From Alphaproteobacteria bacterium (GTDB lineage: Bacteria; Pseudomonadota; Alphaproteobacteria; Paracaedibacterales; CAIOTO01), in the NCBI GenBank assembly GCA_030727085.1, contig JANRCF010000030.1:10910-16599 (forward strand): a DNA stretch of 5,690 bases, read 5' to 3'. Below, piece by piece: positions 5,211 through 5,690 of the stretch. Each line of letters opens with the position of its first letter. Position 1 is the stretch's first letter. The notes below the pieces were generated by a model, which had not been told where the DNA came from, made no database searches, and saw only the letters and a program-made list of their open reading frames with translations. Position numbers and translations under genes: made by a program.

Positions 5211-5678
5211 ATGAAAATAACAATGATTGGTGCGGGCTATGTAGGCTTGGTCACAGGTGCATGCTTTGCTGAATTTGGTTTCGATGTTGTCTGTATGGAT
5301 AAAGATGAAAATAAAATAAAATCGCTCAATTTGGGGATCATCCCTATTTACGAACCTGGCCTTGATTCACTTGTTTCACAAGGTGTAAAAAACAAACGTC
5401 TGACCTTTACAACAGAGCTTAATAAATCTGTTGGCACATCAGATGTTGTGATGATCGCTGTAGGCACACCATCTAGACGCGGCGATGGTCACGCGGATCT
5501 TTCTTATGTTTATCAAGCAGCAAAAGATATTGCAGCAGCCATTAATGGGTATACCATCATTGTCACTAAATCAACCGTTCCTGTTGGAACAGGCGAAGAA
5601 GTTTCTGACATCATTCGAAAAGAGCGACCTGATTTGGTTGAAGGTATTGACATTGATGTTGCATCAAACCCAGAGTGA
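5211..5678 (+). CDS. ugd: UDP-glucose 6-dehydrogenase, N-terminal NAD-binding part; in-frame TGA near the right edge
   Basis: Ugd oxidises UDP-glucose to UDP-glucuronate with two NAD+ in the cytoplasm, supplying acidic sugar for capsule, exopolysaccharide or LPS. The NAD-binding domain is intact: GAGYVG (7-12), D30 in CMDKDE as the expected ribose-binding acid, YEPGL (47-51), VGTPSRRGDGHADL (84-97) and TKSTVPVGT (119-127). The product would be 155 residues, against about 430-440 normally. It stops after SNPE where the family reads SNPEFLREG, and after the TGA (5676-5678) the same frame continues with L-R-E-G to the window edge. The codon expected for Phe has thus become TGA. As written, the product lacks the substrate-binding domain and the catalytic cysteine. 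This is either a pseudogene or a base error close to the end of the sequence. The start ATG follows galU by three bases, with only a weak GAG upstream, which suggests translational coupling. Confidence 0.9.
   Translation: MKITMIGAGYVGLVTGACFAEFGFDVVCMDKDENKIKSLNLGIIPIYEPGLDSLVSQGVKNKRLTFTTELNKSVGTSDVVMIAVGTPSRRGDGHADLSYVYQAAKDIAAAINGYTIIVTKSTVPVGTGEEVSDIIRKERPDLVEGIDIDVASNPE
5676..5678 (+). other. In-frame TGA within the conserved NPE-F-LREG motif of ugd
   Basis: The codons read AAC CCA GAG TGA TTG CGT GAA GGG, that is N-P-E-stop-L-R-E-G. Reading frame and motif are intact on both sides, so this is a substitution and not a frameshift. Going from a Phe codon (TTT or TTC) to TGA needs two base changes. 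Confidence 0.85.
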
Positions 5679-5690
5679 TTGCGTGAAGGG

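Noticed and set aside
5676..5690. Genome-wide reassignment of UGA to Trp as an explanation for the ugd stop
   Set aside because: tssG and the SCO gene end with TGA at the expected family lengths, Trp positions in the recognised genes are TGG, and the family residue here is Phe, not Trp.
1..5690. CRISPR array, tRNA, rRNA, insertion sequence or transposase
   Set aside because: I found no regularly spaced repeats, no tRNA- or rRNA-like sequence, and no transposase motifs or paired terminal inverted repeats.

Overview
The window is AT-rich (about 40 % G+C by eye) and reads as a piece of an alphaproteobacterial chromosome. The best taxonomic marker is a clear MipZ, the ParA-like division-site ATPase that is characteristic of Alphaproteobacteria. 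A type VI secretion baseplate gene, the low G+C and a surface-sugar locus together suggest an intracellular or protist-associated lineage such as Holosporales. That placement is inference, not something the sequence proves.

Layout. Positions 2-1072 (+) hold the 3' part of tssG, which is cut by the left edge. Three genes follow on the minus strand. Read in their own direction they are: the N-terminal half of a WbpM/CapD/FlaA1-type polysaccharide enzyme (3173-2223, GTG start); one base later a SCO1/SenC copper chaperone (2221-1613); and, after a leader with two perfect palindromes, a small secreted cysteine-rich protein with a lysine-rich tail (1492-1199). The tail faces the end of tssG. A 206-230-base divergent intergenic region (3174 to the mipZ start) separates this block from mipZ (3404-4210, +), which ends in a strong rho-independent terminator (4240-4268). 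galU (4329-5207) and ugd (from 5211) then form a tight + strand pair that runs off the right edge.

How the genes fit together. GalU makes UDP-glucose and Ugd oxidises it to UDP-glucuronate, a precursor for capsule, exopolysaccharide or LPS. The WbpM-like protein belongs to the same surface-sugar theme but has lost its catalytic short-chain dehydrogenase domain. SCO serves cytochrome c oxidase copper-centre assembly, MipZ places the FtsZ ring, and TssG belongs to the T6SS baseplate. The window is therefore a junction between several unrelated functional blocks.

Most notable points: an in-frame TGA in ugd at 5676, inside a highly conserved NPE-F-LREG motif and 12 bases from the window end; the clean domain-boundary truncation of the WbpM-like protein; the orphan cysteine-rich secreted protein beside the T6SS gene with a 20-bp perfect palindrome in its leader; and a TTAA-N7-TTAA (CtrA-type) element just upstream of mipZ. 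I do not see a convincing new multi-gene system here.
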